Counted from the first letter of the stretch, positions 12,166-23,483 are shown. The stretch is DNA of 64,000 nucleotides from Polytrichum commune (GCA_950295325.1 OX485809.1:10664001-10728000); one strand, 5' to 3'. The notes: generated by a model from the letters alone, not told the origin. Program-made: numbers and translations.

Positions 12166-13202
12166 TTCTTTGTCTCATGCGGTTTGCCCTTTCCAAACCG
12201 CACCTTGGTGGGTTTGCCCGCTATACCAATCGGCAAGCCCCAACTCCCTTATGAGTTTTGGGCTCAAGAAGGCATGGCTTGCCTCTTTGTCAACCCATTA
12301 GACGTTTGTCCCATTCTTTTGAGCCTCAAGATATAAAATAGTTGGCCTTGGCTTAAAGCTACTAGCCTTGGCCACAAAACCATCGTCTAACATTTGGTCC
12401 TCGGCAACACCGTGAGTTTGGCTTGGTCCACAAGGCCAAGTTTTAACACTCCGTCCGTGGCACAAATATGATCTAGTTTGGTACCACCAAACCACCTTCT
12501 CACATTTTGTCCACGGCACGAGCTAGCATGATTTGCCTTGGTATAATGGGCCAAACTACTTGCGCTCATTTCCTTGGGACCTCTTTCGGCTAAACCCACT
12601 TTGTGGTGATGTGCCGCCCAACTTCTTCTTAGGACCATCGGCTTCAATGCTCTTCAAATCTTTATGATTCGCACTACGTCCTCAAGAAGCTTTGGGGTCC
12701 TGAACATGGTTTTCACTACCCGCTTTTGAAACCCACCTAAAACGATGCATTTTTTAGAAAGCTCGTCCATCCTAGATGTACCATTCATTTGGGTGTGAAA
12801 TTCGCACATATACACCTTAAGAGACCCCGCGTGCCTCATGTGCCCCAAGTTCATTTCAACATCACCACCTTCTAAGCATTTCGAATTGGAATTTCAATCC
12901 AACATTAATGCCCTCCAAGGTTTTGGGTGCATTCGGTATTCTAGGCCCCAAATGTTTTTTGAGGTTTGCGGGAGTCCTTTTCAAAACACTCCTCTATTTT
13001 CCTTACCAAATCCACCCTCATGCCCACCATTGTCATTAGAACCAATGGTATGGTCAAATTCCACTTGCACATGATCCTTGTTCCAATTTGAGCCTCACAA
13101 CCTTTTGGAAACCCCGGGCTCACCATCATAACCCGCATTTTTGATACCTATGTTTCCCTCAAAGTGTGAGCTCAAAACTTGGAACCCTGCTCTGATACCA
13201 AG
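12166..13202 (-). mobile_element. Internal fragment (protease to gag) of family A element A3
   Basis: Read on the minus strand this runs from the primer site (13183-13200) through broken gag (about 12650-13170) into the protease area (about 12180-12400). It then stops at the LTR boundary 12165/12166. RT, RNase H and integrase are absent. The pieces match the same parts of A2 and A4. Confidence 0.88.
13183..13200 (-). other. Primer-binding site of A3
   Basis: The minus strand reads TGGTATCAGAGCAGGGTT two bases from the LTR at 13203, so that LTR is the 5' LTR of A3. Confidence 0.88.
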
Positions 13203-14176
13203 TGTCGCAACCCTTGCTAGGTCCCTTAATAATCTTGCCAATTTTCAATTCTAGCAAAGGTTACGAGTCGCTAACCCTTCGCATTCCGCCATGCTAATGG
13301 ATAGCTCCTCTTACCCCGGACCAATAGTTCATAGGAGGGAACCAACCCTCCTACTTTGATTTCGGGACTCACCCCTTAATCGGTAACCCATTTCCCCAAT
13401 GTGGACTTCCATCCATGGAAGTCCAATCCTATGTTGATCATCGCGTTGCCGGAGCAACACTACAACAACCCGAACCATACTAGGCAACTATGTCCTCACA
13501 ATGGGCCAATGCCCATGGAGGCCGTGCCGTTCGGCCTCGGGTGGGTGAGGCCACACCACCTCACCCATATAAGCCTCTAGGACTCTACACGGAGCCCCTA
13601 CCCCACCGCCAACCAACCTCTTGTCTCTCTACCAAGAGTTGGGGCCAAGTGGACATTTTCCCTTAGGTGCTGGGCCTAGAACCCCCCCAGCAGCTTCAGA
13701 CCATCATAACTTCCTTGTATGATGTCTGATCATAACAACCAACCACTCCATCCTCATCTACGCTTCACGTAGATGCCGATGGACTCCTCACTTGCTCCAT
13801 TCGAGCAAGTATTGAGGAAGTTATGCCTGTTTGAACCTTGGCAGTCTCGGGAATCCCTCCCAGGCACTGCTGTACCAGGGCGCTGTCCCGGGACAGCGCC
13901 CCACTCAAATGGCCATAACTCCTAGCTCACACCTCCGATTGAGGTGATCTTGAGCATTCTAGAATCACCACGCCATGAGCTACGCATAGCTCATGGCCTC
14001 ACCCTCATGCCTCCTAGTCTTTGTGGGTGGGAGGCGTTCCCAACGCCCGGGGCCCTCACCCACACTAGGATCACTTGGGCCCTCTCACCAACGGCGCCAC
14101 AAGTCCCGGGTGTCACTCCGGGGTCCCCCTTGTGCCCATGGTGTTTCGGGCACTCCTCATGGAGAGGTGCGCGACA
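13203..14176 (-). repeat. Family A LTR (5' LTR of A3)
   Basis: A 974-bp reverse-oriented LTR. Its right edge cuts directly into coding DNA of gene X copy 1 (ctcca follows), so the outermost transposon of the nest at the window's left was inserted in that exon. The left duplication is not seen next to any LTR in the window. Confidence 0.93.
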
Positions 14177-14357
14177 CTCCAGCTCCTTCCCGCACTTGCC
14201 CCCCGGCTTCCCTGCGCAGAGCATCCCTCAGCAGCCTTTGCCGCAATCGTCTTTCAGCTTCCAGCACTTGATTCGGCCCCACCAAGTTCCGTACGCGCCG
14301 GTCCAACGAGTGGATGACCCCAACATCTGGCGCGTCTCTGGAGCCTCCTCCCCTTTG

Positions 14358-15334
14358 TGTCGCAACCCTTGCTAGCCCCCCCTTGACCATCTTGCCAATT
14401 TTCAATTCTAGCAAAGGTTACGAGTCGCTAACCCTTCGCATTCCGCCATGCTAATGGTTAGCTCTTCTTACCCCGGACCATATAGTTCATAGGAGGGGAA
14501 CCAACCCTCCTACTTTGATTTTGGGACTCACCCCTTCATCGGTAACCAATTCTTAGATGTGGACTTCCATCCATGGAAGTCCAATCTCATGTTGATCATC
14601 GCATTGCCGGAGCAACACTACAACAACCCGAACCATACTAGGCAACTATAGCCTCACAATGGGCCAATGCCCATGGAGGCCTTGCCGTTCGGCCTCGGGT
14701 GGGTGAGGCCACACCACCTCACCCATATAAGCCTCTAGGACTTCACGCGGGGCCCCTACCCCACCGTCAACCAACCTCTTGTCTCTCTACCAAGAGTTGG
14801 GGCCAAGTGGACATTTTCCTTTAGCTGCTGGGCCTAGAACCCCCCCAGCAGCTTCAGACCATCATAACTTCCTTGTATGATGTCAGATCATAACAACCAA
14901 CCACTTCATCTTCATCGACGCTTCACGTAGATGCCGATGGACTCCTCACTTGCCCCATTCGGGCAAGTCTTGAGGAAGTTATGCCTGTTTGAACCTTGGC
15001 AGTCCCGGGAATCACTCCCAGGCACTGCTATGCCAGGGCGCTGTCCCTGGACAGCGCCCCACTCAAATGGCCATAATTCCTAGCTCACACCTCCGCTTGA
15101 GGTGATCTTGAGCATTCTAGAATCACCACGCCATGAGCTACGCATAGCTTATGGCCTTACCCTCATGCCTCCTAGTCTTCGTGGGTGGGAGGCATTCCCA
15201 ACGCTCAGGGCCCTCACCCACACTAGGATCACTTGGGCCCTCTCACCAACAGCGCCACAAGTCCCGGGTGTCACTCCGGGGTCCCCCTTGTGCCCATGGT
15301 GTTTCAGGCACTCCTCATGGAGAGGTGCGCGACA
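14358..15334 (-). repeat. Solo family A LTR in an exon of gene X copy 1
   Basis: A complete 977-bp LTR, reverse orientation, flanked by ctttg on both sides (14353-14357 and 15335-15339). The duplication proves a normal insertion later reduced to one LTR by recombination between its own two LTRs. Confidence 0.96.
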
Positions 15335-15405
15335 CTTTGGGCCCTCCACCACTTCGGCCCCCCATAGTCATGGCGCCCCCCCACCAATCGGACGACCCCA
15401 GGATG

Positions 15406-15425
15406 TTTGGGTCGACCGACCCAAA
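15406..15425. repeat. 20-bp palindrome TTTGGGTCG-AC-CGACCCAAA, exonic
   Basis: Within the X copy 1 coding exon, read as FGSTDPN. The equivalent site in copy 2 is 55366-55385, with a different centre. Confidence 0.95.
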
Positions 15426-15474
15426 CCCACCATCCACTGTAGTGTCCGAAGGGCCCTCTCCAGATGCAGGACAG

Positions 15475-15494
15475 TTTGGGTCGGGCGACCCAAA
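15475..15494. repeat. 20-bp palindrome, centre GG, exonic
   Basis: Read as FGSGDPN in the X copy 1 exon. Equivalent site in copy 2: 55297-55316 (FGSADPN). Confidence 0.95.
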
Positions 15495-15773
15495 CCCCGT
15501 TGCAGCGCAGTCCTCCCTTGACCAACATGGGTGTCAACTAGACATGGCCATGCTAGATGTTGAAGGCCTGCAAGGGCATGGTGATACCTCTACTCCTAAC
15601 CAAATCGATGAACCCATGTATGATGCACTTGCGGAGATTGGTTTAGGACAAGGGCCTGATGCCGATCGTTTGCAGGAGAAGGTTCCGATGTCGTCGGAGA
15701 AGGCGGTGGCGAGAGAGGCGGGGCAGCGGGGACGGTGGAGGCTTCCACATCGTCGAGACATGACCAGGGCGAG

Positions 15774-16258
15774 GTAATACACTGAGCCCTCCCAGTTTGG
15801 GTCGACCGACCCAAACTTCCTGGGTCACTGTCTTGTTGGCGTGGTCGTGTCCCCCTTGCTAGGAGGAAATGCACACCCCCTACCCCCCGTGCTCTACACT
15901 TGCTCCCCCTCCCCCCAACGTGCCCCCCCGCGATCCCCTTCGTCTCGTCTGCATTCGACTACGCTCGACCTTGGCGGCGCGCAACCAATTTTGTGGATGT
16001 AGAATTAGGATAGTGTGAATGCCCTTGTTCACCGCGGTCCCCCCTCATCAAATTGTACATAGAGATTTGTAAAAATAAAATTATTATTTCTGGCGCCCAT
16101 ATGTTTGCATCCGTGTCCCAATGTATGTTGTTCCCCTTGTATGTTTTTGTTGCCACCAATGGTCCAATTCTTCTTGTGTTTGCACAAAATTTCCGTTCTG
16201 CTTGAGATGGACATAGCATAACATAGTCCTCGCCGCCTTTTCTCGCTCGTCGCCGCAG
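15774..16258 (+). other. Intron of gene X copy 1
   Basis: Bounded by GAG|gtaata and gccgcag|G. It contains one 20-bp palindrome and otherwise shows no gene. It is recognisably homologous to the copy 2 intron 54516-55034. Confidence 0.8.
15796..15815. repeat. 20-bp palindrome, centre AC, intronic
   Basis: Lies 23 bp into the intron after the donor at 15774. Equivalent to 54993-55012 in copy 2. Confidence 0.95.
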
Positions 16259-17071
16259 GGTTCGGAGCATAGCGTCGCAACTCCCCACCGATCCTCCCCG
16301 AGGAGTGTGGAGGACAGCGTGCTGGTCCCCCCGATTTTGCCCTCGCCACCTTTGCCTCCCAAGACCCGGTTCCTGGTGCTAGACCTCAACGGGGTCCTTG
16401 TCCAGTGCGTGCATTGTCCGAGGGTCCCAACGGTCCCTTTCTGCAAGCCCGAGGACGCCAACTACGATGGTCCCCCCGCGTACATCAAAAGCAAGCTAGT
16501 GTACCTCCGCCCGTGGCTTCAACGCTTCCTGCAGGTCGCCCTATCCAAATGGTGGGTGATCATTTGGAGCTCCATGAAGTCCGAGAATACCCAGGCCGTC
16601 GTGGAGTTCATCTTCAAGGGACTCCAACCCCCGTGCTTGGTCCTAGGACATGATTCTTGTAAAACATTGTATACCCCCGAGGGCAGGGTTGTGAAGAAGC
16701 CCAACAACCCCGCCGTAAACCAATTTCTTAAGGTCTTGAAGCCAGTCGTATGGGACCAGCGTCCGACCATGGTCGGCTGTCCCTACGACGTTTGTCCCAC
16801 CCGTGACAACACGTTGATGGTGGACGACAGCGCTTCCAAAAACATTTTGAACCCGACCTCAAACTTCATAGTTTGCCCCACGTGGACGGTCGAGAAGGTC
16901 CGAGACCGCTTTTTGTTAGACCTACTTAAGTACATTCAAACGCTCGTGGGGAGCGGACTACCCGTGCCCCGGTTCCTTAGTTGTAATCCGATAGGCGAAA
17001 GATACATGGATCCGAAGGACTATATGTACAGAGAGTTGTACGCTCACGCGAAATATAATAAATTCATTTGA
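16259..17071 (+). CDS. FCP1/NIF-like HAD phosphatase-domain exon, gene X copy 1
   Basis: A 270-residue open exon in phase with the predicted splice. The domain is the FCP1/Scp/NIF type of HAD phosphatase, whose members remove phosphates from proteins such as the RNA polymerase II tail. Motif I is LVLDLNGVLV: the nucleophile Asp is kept, but the usual second Asp (DxDGT) is Asn. WSSMK fits motif II, KKPNNP may supply the Lys, and NTLMVDDSASKN fits the acidic motif IV. It ends HAKYNKFI and a TGA, also conserved in copy 2. With the general acid/base Asp missing, weak or no hydrolysis is possible; a binding role is an alternative. Activity is not established from sequence. Confidence 0.85.
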   Translation, partial: GSEHSVATPHRSSPRSVEDSVLVPPILPSPPLPPKTRFLVLDLNGVLVQCVHCPRVPTVPFCKPEDANYDGPPAYIKSKLVYLRPWLQRFLQVALSKWWVIIWSSMKSENTQAVVEFIFKGLQPPCLVLGHDSCKTLYTPEGRVVKKPNNPAVNQFLKVLKPVVWDQRPTMVGCPYDVCPTRDNTLMVDDSASKNILNPTSNFIVCPTWTVEKVRDRFLLDLLKYIQTLVGSGLPVPRFLSCNPIGERYMDPKDYMYRELYAHAKYNKFI

Positions 17072-17182
17072 GATACTACATGGTGTGCCATTGTGTGTGA
17101 TATATTATGCCTCAATTGTATATCGATTTTCACATGCTCCCCCCTCCCCTTGGGTTTTGTTTTGTTTCCTTTTTTGCGCCAG

Positions 17183-17536
17183 CGTTTGGAGCCCTCGATT
17201 GAGATCGTCAGCGAATCAAACTTGGGGAGCTTCTTCTACGAGACCGTCTACGATGCCGCGTCCACCATCGACTACTCCAAGGAGCCTCTTGACGCCGGCG
17301 TCGTCGATAGCCCCCCACCCAAGCAAATCTTCCGGCATTCTCCGTCCCCGTCGCCACTCAAGGGCATAAATCGCAAATGCGTCCGGACGTCCCCCTCTCG
17401 GCCCGGCGGCAGTAGTACACCTCAACGGCGGCTACGGATGGACGCTCGGCCAACGAAGAGTGGAACCCTTGCTATTCCTTTGCGGGACGCCTTGCCCCTC
17501 CTCGCCAACTCCGACGCGAATGGCCCCGGTGACAAG
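17183..17536 (+). CDS. Conserved downstream exon of the gene X locus
   Basis: Acceptor gcgccag|CGT and donor AAG|gtgacc bound an open 118-codon exon rich in Ser, Pro and Arg. The counterpart in copy 2 (37742-37945 plus 38920-39077) keeps the frame, which supports real coding. How it joins the phosphatase exon, which ends in a stop 112 bp upstream, is unclear: a second transcript or alternative splicing. No domain recognised. Confidence 0.55.
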
Positions 17537-17671
17537 GTGACCCCCCCCCCCCCCACACACACATGGTTAACCGCGCATTACAATCATTTTGCTCTAAAAA
17601 AATGAACGTGTGACACGTTTGGGTCTTCCTCCCTAAACTAACACATGTGGTCTTGCATTGACACGTTGCAG

Positions 17672-17974
17672 GTTGCTCCCACCCGTAGACCTATGCGGGC
17701 TAGTGCGTCCGTCGAGTTGGAGCGTTTCTACTCCATGACCAGAAATGCAAGACAGTCCACTTCATCGTATTCGAATTCTTCGTCGTATAATTCAGGCGGC
17801 CGACGGAATCCAAAATGTGTTTTTGATGGCGGTCACCCCAAGAATGGCTATAGTCGCGGGGCGGAGATTTTCAAGAATGTTGAAGCAATGCGAGCAAAAG
17901 AAGCCGCAGCAAAAGAAAAAGAGGCAAAAGAAAAAAAAGAAAAAGAAAAAGAGGTAGTCTCCGAGGCTAGATAG
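17672..17974 (+). CDS. Conserved terminal exon of the gene X locus
   Basis: Begins after the acceptor cgttgcag|GTTGCT. It encodes a basic segment with a Ser/Asn-rich patch (SYSNSSSYNSGG), then a Lys/Glu/Ala-rich helix (MRAKEAAAKEKEAKEK) and a stop. Copy 2 has the same exon at 37309-37602 with a slightly different end. The function is unknown; the charged tail looks like a coiled or disordered C-terminus. Confidence 0.55.
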   Translation, partial: VAPTRRPMRASASVELERFYSMTRNARQSTSSYSNSSSYNSGGRRNPKCVFDGGHPKNGYSRGAEIFKNVEAMRAKEAAAKEKEAKEKKEKEKEVVSEAR

Positions 17975-18659
17975 GCCATAGTAGGCGTAGGGTTTTGGGC
18001 CATAGGCAAGAACATTTTGGGTCGCACTATCCAATGGATGTGTGGTGTTAGCATGCTATGCATTTTACATGCCACACTTTGTATGTTTTTTTTTGCAATA
18101 ATATAAGTGTCACATGATTTCCCCTTCCATATGGTCCAAGGTTTGGATTGCCCTACCTAAACCATCACAAATATGAGTTTGGAATATTTTGTATGTTATA
18201 TTATATTGGTTCACATATTTCCCCTTCAATATGATCTATGGTTTGGATTGCCCTACCTAAACCATATTCATACAAGTTTTTGTGCGATAATATGAATGTT
18301 TTAAGATTTCCCCTTCAACTTGGCCTAAGGTTTGGATTGCCCGCCCTAAACAATCCCAAACATGAGTTATTAATGGGGTTCTTGTTCTAAACACCCGCTT
18401 CAAAGTGTTCGCATCTTACAACTTTCTCCAATATGTGTTCCATTTATCCTTGTTCTTATTTCTGTGAATGTCTCAAAATGCCCAAAAAGTCTCAATTTAA
18501 CGAATATAGTGTTACTTTCAAAAGTCTCCGATTAACGAATATAGTGTTAGACCCTATAAGGTTATTTTCCAACCTTGAAGATGGTTCTTTATTCTGTACA
18601 TCTTTCAAATAAATGAGTAAAGGTGTACAACCTTTCTTTATTGCTCCCTTGAATTGCAA
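17975..18659. repeat. 3' flank of gene X copy 1 with short repeats
   Basis: AT-rich DNA with a repeated motif of the form TTTCCCCTTC, then GGTTTGGATTGCCC and CCTAAAC, about every 90-120 bp (near 18120, 18220, 18310). The inverted counterpart lies at 36570-37190, so the duplication of gene X includes this flank. Confidence 0.75.
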
Positions 18660-20580
18660 AGTTCATAACATATTGTCTTGAGGCATGGACTTCTTCTTGT
18701 TTGTTACCACACTTTTGAATTGTGACTTCTTATTGCCCTTATGCAATATACAAGCTTTGGAATCATAATCAATGTGGGCTTTATGCTTATTCAACCAATT
18801 ATCTCCCAAAATCAAGTCAAAGCCATCATTTAATTTGATAACCAAACAAGAGACTTGAGATTGGTATTGTTGAATTTTCACATGCACATTGACGGTCCCC
18901 TCCATGTCAACTTCCAATCCATTTCCCAATACCACTTTACCATTAATTTATTTCATATGCAAACCAATATGTTTGACATATGATGAACTCAAATAACAAT
19001 GACTAGCAGCGGTATCTACTAAAATATGCCCATCTATTCCAGAGACTTTCCCTAAAAATTACATAGTTAGACCATTTGTCGAGATAGAATTCAAGACTCC
19101 AGGTTAGGGTGGATCATAATACACTTGTAATATGATTATCTTTATCAATCCAAAAGCATCTACATAAGTGTCTTTACACTCATGTAGTAATTGAAATCTT
19201 GACAATAATCTATTGTGACCTTGACCCTTTCTCTTTTCCACTAATATGCAAGCACTAGTCTCAAAGGGTCTTTTGCTTTTACCTTTGACATAAGCATTTA
19301 TATACTTGGCTAGGTTTTCGGAATGTAAGTCAATAAGTAAACAATGACCAAAAACCTTGGAATCTTCACTAAAAAGTGTATCTAGTGGGCTTCGGCGATA
19401 AGAAAACTAGCTCATTTTATTCGTATCAAAGTTCAAAGAATCAAGTACAAAATCAAATGACTTGCCTATCTTAGCCTCTAAGATTTGAAGAAGATAATCC
19501 AAAAAATATAATATTGATCTCTGTTCTATCTCAACAGATTGCCCACAATCTTTTTGTTGAGGTTCTAAAAATCCTTTTCCCACTTTGTCACTAGTGGAAT
19601 TAGATTTCTTAGGGCAAGTATTAGCCCTATGGCTTTTTTTTTTCACAAAAGTAGCATTTACCTTCTTTCTTCAAAGCGCAACTCTTTTGTAATCATTCTC
19701 ATTAGTGAACTTCATGGTAGATTTCTTCTTATTCTTGATTGGACCACCTACTCCTATAGAAGGAGTTTTTTTCTCACCGTTCTTAGTAGTTGCAATCCCC
19801 AACCCTGCGTTAACTTGTTGGAGATTAGAATCTACAGAATCGGCATAAGTAACTAGCGTCTGAAAATCCTCCCAAGATTGGGCATCATTCAATGGATCCA
19901 TCGCTACCTTTAATCTTATTTATGGCTTTAATCCATCAATAGAACGGTGAATCTTATTACCAACACTCATGGGTAAAGTCACAATTTTTGCACATAAGTT
20001 TTGAAACTCATTGGCATAACTCTCAACCGATGAGTGTTGAGATAATTTACTAAGTTTGGTACGGGCTACCCGTTCGGGGTTCACATTCTCATAGGCCTTT
20101 GTAAGTGTCTCTTTGAATGGTACCCACTCTTTAGGATTTTTGTCCTCTCTTCTACGCAACTCTAACCTCAAGATAGGTTTGAGCAATATCTACCCAAAAG
20201 TCAAGAGAGGTGTTACCAGCATGTAGGTAGTTCTCCATCACACCTAACCAAGCCTAAATGCGCACTCGCCCTCCTTCTTTGAATTTCTCCGGATCTGTTG
20301 GCTTGCATTTCATTGGTTTCTTCACCATATTGGTTTCTAACATCGCCAACTTCTGAATCACCTCTGCATGCTCCTTGGCCCTCTTTAATTCCTCCATCTC
20401 TAGTATAAGATTTTGAATAGTGATACTATTCTCTAACGTGTTCTCCATCTCTGGAGATATTGAAACGTTTGTCTCAAGAGATGCCATCTTCCTCTTGAAA
20501 CTAAAAACCGGCTCTGGTACCAAAATGTAACGAAACTCTAATTCTTCGTTGGAAGTTACTTTGGCATGAACCACCCAACC
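18660..20580 (-). pseudogene. Dead gag-protease of another Ty3-type element
   Basis: Minus-strand pieces in order are: a coiled N-terminal gag part (20254-20574), a gag core with LGVMENYLHAG just past the first stop, then VESYANEFQNLCAKIV (19920-20186), a linker (19671-19901), a half zinc knuckle SHRANTCP near 19610, and a retropepsin-like end with FDLILGDNWLNKHKAHIDY (18663-18935). Stops separate the pieces and no RT is seen. This is a different lineage from families A and B. Confidence 0.8.
20508..20524 (-). other. Primer-binding site of the minus-strand gag element
   Basis: The minus strand reads TTGGTACCAGAGCC just inside a TGTAAC...-type edge at 20526, one base off the initiator tRNA-Met site TGGTATCAGAGCC. 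This places the 5' LTR to the right. Confidence 0.6.
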
Positions 20581-20861
20581 ACGAGATAGGATAAAACACC
20601 CTCACCCTTGCGCAAGAGCCTTTTATATACCTCCCCACCATGCCCAGTTGTCTTAAGTTTAAATAAAGTAAAAAAGCAAGTTAAACTATAATGAACTCTA
20701 TGCTTTTACTTTAAATTCATTCTAGACTACCGTTATCTTATTTCTAGTCAATGTGTACCAATAGTGGCCCATGTTACAACTTTTTAAGTTGTGAATGTTG
20801 ATATTTGTGATCAATATGGACCACAAATGCTTTCATATACCTCACAATCAGGGACACCTAA
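20526..20861 (-). repeat. Probable 5' LTR (at least part) of the minus-strand gag element
   Basis: The inner edge is inferred from the primer site. A TATA-like stretch GTATATAAAAGG lies on the minus strand at about 20618-20630, suiting an LTR promoter. The outer edge is unclear; the region runs up to the family D LTR at 20862. Confidence 0.45.
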
Positions 20862-21549
20862 TGTGAGCCCAAAATGGTGCCCACATGTGGTGATTAACTC
20901 TTCGAAACCAATTTTAGTTTGACTTTGATGTGTTATGATTATTCACAAAACATAAAAAGAGTGAAGTGTGGATTGGATTTAAGTTTAGGCTTTAGAATGT
21001 GTTGTGTGATTATTTCAAGGTTGAATTCAATAAGAGTATGCCTTGATAATGCGAGTAGGGGGTAAGGTGAAGCAAGGTGAGCTCCGCGGGTTAAATGCCC
21101 ACTTTTGGATCTACTTTGTTAGTTTAGGAAGAAGGAAGCTTGGTGGATGGGGGTTAGTCCCTACTTTGGAGGAGAGGGTTAAAGGATTGTGATTGGAGGT
21201 GCTAATCCTCTCACCCTATCCTCACCTCTCTCTCCCTCTCTCCCTCTTTGCTACTTAAGGTGTTTTTCTCTCATTTTCATCTCTCTCCATCAAGCGCTCT
21301 CAAGGGAGCAAGCTCTTGAGAGCTTGAGCCACGTGTGTGGGTTATTAGTTTTTAGTGAAGTTAATTAGTTAAGCTCTCTCTCTCAAGTTCTCCCACGGGA
21401 GTGAGCCCTTATAGCTTGGAAGCCACGTGTGTGGATTAGTTAGCCCTTAGTGATGTTAGAGAGTTAGTTTAGATTGATTAGTTTAAATCACGAAATCAAG
21501 TAGTCAAGTATCTAATTAGGGGCTTAGGGTCACCAAATTAGCTTGTAGT

Positions 21550-21875
21550 TGAGAAGGGTGACCAGCATACAAGGAGCTACAGCCTCGGCCGGCAGACTGA
21601 AGGGTGACCAACATACAAGGAGCTACGGCCTCGGCCAGCAGACTAAGGGTGACTAGCATACAAGGAGCTACGGCCTCGGCCCCGCAGACTGAAGGGTGAC
21701 CAGCATGCAAGGAGCTACGGCCTCGGCCCCGCAGACTGAAGGGTGACCAACATACAAGGAGCTACGGCCTTGGCCAGCAGACTGAAGGGCGACCAGCATA
21801 CAAGGAGCTACGGCCTCGGCCCAGCAGACTGAAGGGTGACCAACATACAAGGAGCTGCGGCCTCGGACCAGACGA
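21550..21875 (+). repeat. 45-47 bp minisatellite inside the left family D LTR
   Basis: Seven imperfect copies of a unit beginning AAGGGTGACCAGCATACAAG, near 21555, 21600, 21645, 21691, 21738, 21785 and 21832. It is absent from the other family D LTR, which has a different array in the same relative place. Confidence 0.9.
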
Positions 21876-22167
21876 TTAGGGAACAAGGGTAAACCAAGCC
21901 GAGCTGAGATGAGTAGACCCGATAATTAGCTAGAGACTAAGTCAGTGAAACCATCACCTAATGAGTGATATGGGTGACTTTAGAAGTAGGACTTAGGGAG
22001 ATGGCTTACTTAGATCAGGCAATGTGTGGGTTGTGTGATTAGATAGCTAGGAGGGTGTGTGGTTTTTATAAGCAATTGTGTTCGAGGTTAACCATTGAGG
22101 AAGTGTTTTTCAACACTTACACCTTTGTGGTAAAAATCAATCGCTTATAAAAATAAATAAAAATAAA

Positions 22168-22332
22168 ATGGAAGACTCTAGCAAAGGCAATGGGAAGGAG
22201 AGGATAATCAAGGGCCAAAGGGGAATATCTTTGAGCGCTTGTGTTGCCAAGGCCGCCGGTTGGACCCTTGAGAAAGCCAATTCGGCTACAAGTCAAGAGG
22301 CTACCATTAATAAACAAAGTGATTCAAAATAA
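22168..22332 (+). other. Short conserved open frame in the left family D LTR
   Basis: Encodes about 54 residues including AAGWTLEKANSATSQEA before a stop. The inverted family D LTR has the corresponding frame (about 24611-24775, minus) with AAGWTLEKANSSTSQEA. Conservation of frame in both LTRs suggests it was translated. No known domain. Confidence 0.5.
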
Positions 22333-22449
22333 CATGAATGCTTAATGATGTGAAGAGACCAAGTTTCACGTTACATACACTACATGTGATTCTCAAGACC
22401 ATCACCCGGACTAGGACGCTTAAGGGTGGTGGAATTGGCCTCACATAAA

Positions 22450-22466
22450 TGGTGCGTCCGCCGGGA
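22450..22466 (+). other. Probable primer-binding site of the family D element
   Basis: TGGTGCGTCCGCCGGGA lies four bases after the LTR end. It begins with TGG as primer sites do but is not the initiator tRNA-Met site; the tRNA is not identified. Confidence 0.5.
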
Positions 22467-22505
22467 GTGAAGCGGGAAGTAGATAGAAGACTTGGAGGCA
22501 ACTAG

Positions 22506-23478
22506 TGTCGCGCACCTCTCCATGAGGAGTGCCCGAAACACCATGGGCACAAGGGGGACCCCGGAGTGACACCCGGGACTTGTGGCGCCATTGGTGAGAG
22601 GGCCCAAGTGATCCTAGTGTGGGTGAGGGCCCCGGGCGTTGGGAACGCCTCCCACCCACGGAGACTAGGAGGCACAAGGGTAAGGCCATGAGATATGCGT
22701 AGCTCATGGCGTGGTGATTCTAGAATGCTCAAGAACACCTCAATCGGAGGTGTGAGCTAGGAGTTATGGCCATTTGAGTGGGGCGCTGTCCCGGGACAGC
22801 GCCCTGGTACAGCAGTGCCTGGGAGTGATTCCCGGGACTGCCAAGGTTCAAACAGGCATAACTTCCTCACCACTTGCCCGAATGGGGCAAGTGAGGAGTC
22901 CATCGGCATCTACGTGAAGCGTAGATGAGGATGGAGTGGTTGGTTGTTATGATCAGACATCATACAAGGAAGTTATGATGGTCTGAAGCTGTGGGGGCTT
23001 CTAGGCCCAGCGGCTAAGGGAAAATGTCCACTTGGCCCCAACTCTTGGTAGAGAGACAAGAGGTTGGTTGACGGTGGGGTAGGGGCCCCGCATAGAGTCC
23101 TAGAGGCTTATATGGGTGAGGTGGTGTGGCCTCACCCACCCGAGGCCGAACGGCACGGCCTCCATGGGCATTGGCCCATTGTGAGGCCATAGTTGCCTAG
23201 TATGGTTCGGGTTGTTGTAGTGTTGCTCCGGCAACACGATGATCAACATAGGATTGGACTTCCATGGATGGAAGTCCACATCAAAGAAATGGGTTACCGA
23301 TTAAGGGGTGAGTCCCGAAAGCAAAGTAGGAGGGTTGGTTCCCCTTCTATGAACTATGTGGTCCGGGGTAAGAGGAGCTAACCATTAGCATGGCGGTATG
23401 CGAAGGGTTAGCGCTCGTAACCTTTGCTAGAAAGGAAAATTGGCAAGATTATTAAGGGACCTAGCAAGGGTTGCGACA
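22506..23478 (+). repeat. Solo family A LTR in the family D leader
   Basis: 973 bp, TGTCGC to GCGACA, flanked by actag on both sides (22501-22505 and 23479-23483). Confidence 0.96.
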
Positions 23479-23483
23479 ACTAG

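Larger units (their letters stand above)
14177..17071 (+). pseudogene. Gene X copy 1, 3' half: linker plus FCP1-like phosphatase domain
   Basis: Coding parts are 14177-14357, 15335-15773 and 16259-17071. The first two are one exon split by a solo LTR; joining them gives a continuous frame (SFPHLPPGFP... to MFGSTDPN). The splice sites GAG|gtaata (15774) and gccgcag|G (16258) match those of copy 2. The first part is Pro/Gln-rich and shows no known domain. The last exon holds the phosphatase-like domain. Upstream exons, with the DGQHS domain seen in copy 2, lie left of the transposon nest. A net 4-base difference from copy 2 near 15680-15725 shifts the frame before the intron, so this copy is probably not functional as a whole. 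Confidence 0.8.
20862..22445 (+). repeat. Family D LTR (5' LTR, + orientation)
   Basis: Starts TGTGAGCCC and ends GGCCTCACA, 1,584 bp. A likely primer site follows at 22450. Its first 550 bp are the inverted counterpart of 25620-26175, and its last 350 bp correspond to 24485-24850. Between these it carries its own minisatellite (21550-21870). No 3' LTR of this insertion is found. Confidence 0.85.

Noticed and set aside
15102-15777. LTR-to-exon fusion frames at the solo LTR
   Set aside because: They arise because the LTR happens to be open on the antisense side. The CTTTG duplication shows a plain insertion.
21550-21886. Open frames through the minisatellite encoding repeated peptides
   Set aside because: The array lies in an LTR, the frames depend only on the unit length and have no start context; the other LTR of the family lacks them.
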